A stretch of DNA of 64,000 nt from Bacillus spongiae. Lineage in GTDB: Bacteria; Bacillota; Bacilli; Bacillales; Bacillaceae_K. A model generated the notes under the pieces. That model was not told where the DNA came from and did not search any database. It saw only the letters and a list, made by a program, of their open reading frames with translations. Location of the stretch: NCBI RefSeq assembly GCF_037120725.1, contig NZ_JBBAXC010000013.1, positions 62,001 through 126,000 on the forward strand. Direction: 5' to 3'. This document shows positions 61,801 to 64,000 of the stretch, one piece after another. How positions within the stretch are numbered: the stretch's first letter is position 1; each line of letters opens with the position of its first letter. The position numbers were made by a program, and so were the translations under genes.

Positions 61801-64000
61801 TCGGATTGATCTTGAGTGTCATCGTTTTCTCAAAGGATTTCGGCGGGGAATACATTCGACCAAAGTCATGTTTTTTGACTGTTGTCCAGCCGCCAACTCC
61901 TGAAGTAAAATCACCATTGTCCACTAAGCTTGCAGAATACTTCTGCGTTTCTTCGTTCCATTCTTCAAAATAAATCGAATCAAACCAGGCCGATCCTTTT
62001 GCGTATTCGTCTTGGTGATCTACCTGTAGATACAGCTTGACTCTTCTTGCATCACTTGGGGTTGTGAATGTATGTTCATCCTCTGACCAATTATTCACCC
62101 CTGCCCACACGTGATCTTCACTATCAATCCATTCAACATGATGGCCATCTTTTTTCATAATTTTGAGCTTGAAGCGAGCACTCGCGTTTTCAAGATCGGT
62201 TTTAACTTTCCCTCGTAAGCGATACGTCGCGTTCGGCTTTACCTCTATTTCATAAGTAGCAGCGAGGTAGCCAGGATCTTCTTGCGAGCTCGAGGAATTT
62301 GGACTCAGTTTTAGGGCTAGCGTTTCGACATCGGTTTCCCCTTCATTCGATACCGACCCATCATCGTTGCTCCGAACCTCTGTCCAACCATCCAGCCCAT
62401 TTAAAAATTCTCCGTTATGAATCAAGTTGGCGTAGCTTGCTTGAGGGGTTAGATTGTGCACTCTGACCCGAACCTCTTCGATCCCTTTTACCGTTTCGTT
62501 TTGCTTCGGATTATCAAAGGAAACGATCGGAGCATCCGTATCTTTATACAGCTTAGCTGACTTTGCAAGTCCTGTATTTCCTTCCCGGTCAATTCCTCTG
62601 ATTTGAATCGTGTGAACACCGTCTGTTAATTCATTCGGAATGCGTTTCGTTCCATCCCTACTAGTCGACCCGATATCATCCCACGGCTGATCATCGAGTT
62701 TATATTGGATGGACGCTAACGCAGTATTATCGGTAATCCCCTTCCAGGTTACACTATAGTCATTTGATGTACTCCAATCTGACGGGGTTACACTAACTGC
62801 AGATGGCGTGCTTGGTCTTGTCCGATCTTTCGTCTTATAGTCACTTGAAGTCGAATAGGATGTGTAATTTCCTTTGTTGTCAAAGGCTCTTACTTTAAAT
62901 GCAATCGTTCCATCATCGGGCAAGTCCTTTACTGTATAGCTATACTTACTTCCTCCCGTCGATTTGACACTAGTTACTGCACTCCACGAACCATTCACTT
63001 TCTTTTGCACTTCATAATAATTAATGCCAGACCCGATAGTGGCAGGAAGATCTGCCGCAGCATTCCACGATACGGTTGCTTCCGCGCTGTTCCCACTATT
63101 GAGGGCACCATCTTTCACCGTCACTGTCGGCTTTGAAAGCTGATTTGGCGGTGTACTATCCGGCATGATAGGACGCGTTGAATCAGAATAAGGGGTTTCT
63201 ACGCCGAACTCTTTATTATAGGCAACAATTCGAATCCAGTAATTTTGTCTCGTCTGGTAATTCCCGCCTGAAGCGATATACGTATAGATCGGGTTATTTG
63301 GCAGTTCCGCTCCTCTTCCATCCGTATGCAGAGCGTAATTTCCCCGTTCTATTTCCGCATTCGTCGGCCATAATTTCTTTCCTTTCGTTGACCAACTCGT
63401 CACGTTCCCAACATCATAGTATTGATAAGCTTTTCCGTTAAAGATTGCCACCTTATACCCGTCAGCCCCCGTCACTTTGTTCCAAGAGATATCGAGGTAA
63501 CCTGTTGTCGTGTTCTTCCCACTTGAGTAGGCTTTCACGGTCGGTGCTGTTGCTTTGGCAAGTGTCGTATACGTGATTTCTAACTTAGGTTGTAACGTAG
63601 AATTGGAACCTGATACGACTTTCTTCCAATATTCTTGGCCATTTCCATTCGTATGGAGCTTAAAGCCATAATTTGTTTTCTTTCCTTTATTCCAATCCTT
63701 TACAATGTTCGTCACATCAAACGTTGCCCATTGCTCTCGGCCAACGTTAACACTTGTAATGTTCGTGGAAGACGGTTTATTACTCCACGTTAATGTACTT
63801 GCATTCCATGAACTATTAACATAATCCACCCAAAGCCCATTCGGATTATTGGCATAATAATGATGCGTAACATACACTTTTAGTTTTGCACTATTCACCA
63901 TATAGCCTGCTTCAGGTGTCAAACCACTTGTATTCGGCTGTAAATAGGCATAAACCCTTCCTGAACCTGAATCATAATACCCTACTTTTAACGTATATTG
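55856..64000 (-). CDS. WapA-type Rhs polymorphic toxin, 5'-partial
   Basis: At least 2714 residues; the frame stays open to the right edge, so the start and signal peptide lie outside. Order: DNRLRE-like domain (to about 120), fibronectin III-like domains (about 130-500), two homologous jelly-roll-type modules (starting HNGEFLNGLDGWTEV near 527 and DNGDFTSGVGGWTTV near 692), further repeats, and DUF6531 region (GYVNIASGNLVYQSSDF near 1275). Tens of YD/Rhs repeats (about 1400-2330) follow, then the core end VTNVLDPEAKRVKGYEYDDFGN to NPINFVDPTGH (near 2463). The last 245 residues are the variable C-terminal toxin; its final 100 are Gly/Ala-rich and hydrophobic, suggesting membrane insertion. 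Confidence 0.93.
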   Translation of the reverse strand, partial: QYTLKVGYYDSGSGRVYAYLQPNTSGLTPEAGYMVNSAKLKVYVTHHYYANNPNGLWVDYVNSSWNASTLTWSNKPSSTNITSVNVGREQWATFDVTNIVKDWNKGKKTNYGFKLHTNGNGQEYWKKVVSGSNSTLQPKLEITYTTLAKATAPTVKAYSSGKNTTTGYLDISWNKVTGADGYKVAIFNGKAYQYYDVGNVTSWSTKGKKLWPTNAEIERGNYALHTDGRGAELPNNPIYTYIASGGNYQTRQNYWIRIVAYNKEFGVETPYSDSTRPIMPDSTPPNQLSKPTVTVKDGALNSGNSAEATVSWNAAADLPATIGSGINYYEVQKKVNGSWSAVTSVKSTGGSKYSYTVKDLPDDGTIAFKVRAFDNKGNYTSYSTSSDYKTKDRTRPSTPSAVSVTPSDWSTSNDYSVTWKGITDNTALASIQYKLDDQPWDDIGSTSRDGTKRIPNELTDGVHTIQIRGIDREGNTGLAKSAKLYKDTDAPIVSFDNPKQNETVKGIEEVRVRVHNLTPQASYANLIHNGEFLNGLDGWTEVRSNDDGSVSNEGETDVETLALKLSPNSSSSQEDPGYLAATYEIEVKPNATYRLRGKVKTDLENASARFKLKIMKKDGHHVEWIDSEDHVWAGVNNWSEDEHTFTTPSDARRVKLYLQVDHQDEYAKGSAWFDSIYFEEWNEETQKYSASLVDNGDFTSGVGGWTTVKKHDFGRMYSPPKSFEKTMTLKINPSASSNGGYLGAKYEVEVKPNTTYRLRGNSKTDLEGANAYFKLKIMKKDGKHLEWIDSEDHQLTGMSEWTEHDHTFTTPEDARQIQIFVMADHQDPAAKGVALFDSIMLQELEDDQTQEAGEYTWTLAYGEGSDPDHFTTLTEGTSTSEEINYSWNTSDLVDDRVYTLKFTATDEAGNDTTKTTSVLNSKDTSSIEPLIKVTNPERDQTVTNETQSVEYVASPNAILDVLNYDQVDLFVNSKLVDKKETAADELSFDATQYPENSLNQLYVRGKDASGQYHYSTYAYQTEGIVDLFETEEKIAKLSSAERTDLGIQLTSTAKTGMVESTAVTVPGDISTILLTTSEEKPSGTSISYEASADGGKTWDAITLNEPFALSHSGSELKVKATLSTATAGVSPRLQSWDSEIVYVNTQGHSFKVKLIDEPKNVSATPNVNYMTLLRWDASATKDVTYSIYRSATPDFTPSEATLVEEGVRATYWNDYNLNYGQTFYYQVVAVKELNGTSRHSVASNEAKSQVVSKEELEKHLGLQDYWSYSSFPTARGEGYVNIASGNLVYQSSDFVHVSPQLAMVMRRSFNSQSTTKTPLGYGWDFSFNTTLLKEFNTDGEEIGLILKDGDGSLHRFAKKEDGTYETPKGVHMTLTKKADGSYEILRTDQVKYVFDGHMKLMELTEPNGNSLVFFYESTRGNLTHVINNLGEQTYLFYDYKDRLKKIVDPSDRVYHFEYDESSDRLKKTYQVIKNEEYAETYVYNEEFTELQGLIDAESYETKLQYEDGKVRKVTDSIGEYSSFTYDGEKTTITTDKGKEVSFTVNADGNITSKTNPDNHQIHYEYTDDMLVDHVYYDNTIDGEKKTLHHRYTYDDRGNILTTTDPLGNITEFKDYNEMNLVGEVITPISEGVTSTSSYEYDARGNVLTSTDPAGRTISYTYDDFGNQKTTTNEFDQTTTYEYDRKGRVTKINEPLGKVTEIMEYDSQGNPVKIKDPEGNIIESKYDVLDRLIQSTDAKGYTVKQTYDLNHNLLDVTNQRGFVTTFKYDAVGRLKKTIYPNEDEEEISYQYDENNNEKIVYTDGEGRTSTQYFDEVGRLVKEEAFNAATMYEYDDVGNMTKVTDGEGRVAQSVYDELGRQTEIIVDPAGKNVVTKNVFDLQGNAITSIDPEGNTTDYEYDQLNRLKKVNQTVDGESLTTSYAYDKIEGDYVKNTVTDALGREKATYLDALGRVFKEVNEGTTGDSDKMEQTFKYDLNGNLVETVHNDGSIVTKEYDERNLVTKVTYGDKQWTTYEYDANGNREKMVDSNDGKTITSTYSFDTNDRLTQETQDGTIVNYQYDASDNVTKVYYPTEDGDQQKDIDYVYDEYSRLESILVEGKKVQDVVYNAAAQVDYAKNYLKFDTNGSDYVKIDYVYDTLGQTESIGYFEQGTKKLEEYQLTFDQRGFIKNEEIYTNYGEAKTVQKAYQYNEAGQLKESTIDNKTTSYTYDAVGNRKTMTEGSDSFSYSYNQFNQLKTTTKNGSPHATYEYDGRGNQQKEIIKKDIDGQIKDVTTNYTYDQANQLSKVETITPGKETSITKSFYNGDGQRIRRDVNGLVTKYIYDDDAILYTTDEDNRKVTENVLSPIGAIISSKRFDGNYANNYFFYHYDSRGSVTNVLDPEAKRVKGYEYDDFGNSKEVGDKTFKNDVKFTGAVHDASTGLHYMNARYYSSETGRFISQDTYKGNAYDPWTQHLYTYTTNNPINFVDPTGHYAVDPDGNKILSSGAYVPNVPRPERRPPTGDKNKVNGGNNSSVGHKSTTSGSKKSKPSKKHRFLAQATKIMHKSADMLGIPPDTIKKASNEIQELSDKYMNRSAFIDTAAGFVAGVTSELGNYRMKNRFPALITDNYQRYAKPFAKSIGRIAPFASAIFPITDIVATINDPDLSTGKKALKIGIIQGGFAGSFYAGTLSGAAATGLSGGNLVVGAAAGIAVGTSASYGIAKGQSYLYNKWELN

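Noticed and set aside
56287-63441. Numerous short frames on both strands inside the Rhs gene
   Set aside because: They arise from the biased codon use of the long repetitive gene and have no independent start signals.
1-64000. CRISPR arrays, tRNA or rRNA genes
   Set aside because: No regularly spaced identical repeats of CRISPR type, no tRNA T-loop/CCA pattern and no rRNA stretches were noticed by eye.

Overview
The window looks like chromosomal DNA of a low-G+C Gram-positive spore-former relative (Bacillaceae). The reasons are AT-rich sequence, strong AGGAGG-type ribosome binding sites, frequent TTG/GTG starts, many lipoproteins with Firmicutes lipoboxes, and Bacillus-type families (CvfB/YitL, btuFCDR with a fused BtuD-CbiZ, PadR-DUF1700-DUF4097, TxpA/BsrG-like toxin, WapA-type Rhs protein, DUF4275, DUF4030). 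The genus cannot be fixed from the sequence alone. Intergenic regions are long and hold many decayed genes and insertion-sequence scars, so this is a fluid, accessory-rich stretch.

Layout. 1-960: a decayed IS3-family (IS150-like) element with an internally inverted segment, abutting a MoxR-DUF58-DUF4129-like operon (minus, 1.0-3.7 kb) that lacks the usual transglutaminase gene. 3.8-6.8 kb: a DUF4931 HIT-like gene, a 729-bp region bounded by 16-bp perfect inverted repeats, a 28-codon type I toxin gene with a candidate antisense RNA promoter, and a second IS3 scrap. 6.8-10.3 kb: a lipoprotein, msrA, a BsuPI-like lipoprotein and a DUF4190 gene, with the ~500-bp intergenic/promoter region upstream of msrA present twice as direct repeats. 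10.4-15 kb: a frameshifted small membrane gene, DUF4275, a small membrane peptide, two paralogous GNAT acetyltransferases flanking a MarC protein (one apparently starting at ATT), and an MFS exporter preceded by a 17-codon leader peptide with mutually exclusive hairpins. 15.3-23 kb: a PadR-DUF1700-DUF4097 operon, cvfB, a methyltransferase, a CarH-like B12 photoreceptor repressor with a 19-bp-spacer promoter, a DUF1295 gene and a DegV gene. 23-29 kb: a secreted lamin-tail/phospholipase D protein, a lipoprotein multicopper oxidase, a Nudix hydrolase and a histidine phosphatase. 29-33.3 kb: a cobalamin riboswitch-controlled btuF-btuC-btuD(CbiZ)-btuR operon. 33.3-41.6 kb: a YkuE-like phosphoesterase, an IS1595-family remnant, an orphan LiaF-like protein, a patatin lipase, several tiny membrane proteins and a twice-frameshifted phosphatase pseudogene. 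41.8-49 kb: a LanFEG-like ABC exporter with its two-component system, an ECF sigma factor with a DUF4030 partner, and a small membrane protein. 49-51.2 kb: a CWB2 cell-wall-binding protein. 51.4-64 kb: a NADAR protein, several candidate orphan immunity genes and immunity remnants, and a very large WapA/Rhs polymorphic toxin gene running off the right edge, with its candidate cognate membrane immunity gene immediately downstream.

How parts connect. B12 uptake and adenosylation (btuFCDR) would supply the adenosylcobalamin cofactor that CarH-type repressors use as a light sensor, although the two loci are about 8 kb apart and the link is inference. Envelope defence is a theme: LanFEG-like ABC plus TCS, ECF sigma, LiaF-like and DUF4097 proteins, CWB2 protein, Rhs toxin with immunity genes. 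The most interesting undescribed candidates are the leader-peptide attenuator before the MFS exporter, the type I toxin-antitoxin pair, the Rhs C-terminal domain that looks membrane-acting and is paired with a membrane immunity protein, and the CarH/DUF1295 pair. All names rest on reading motifs by eye; no database search was run.
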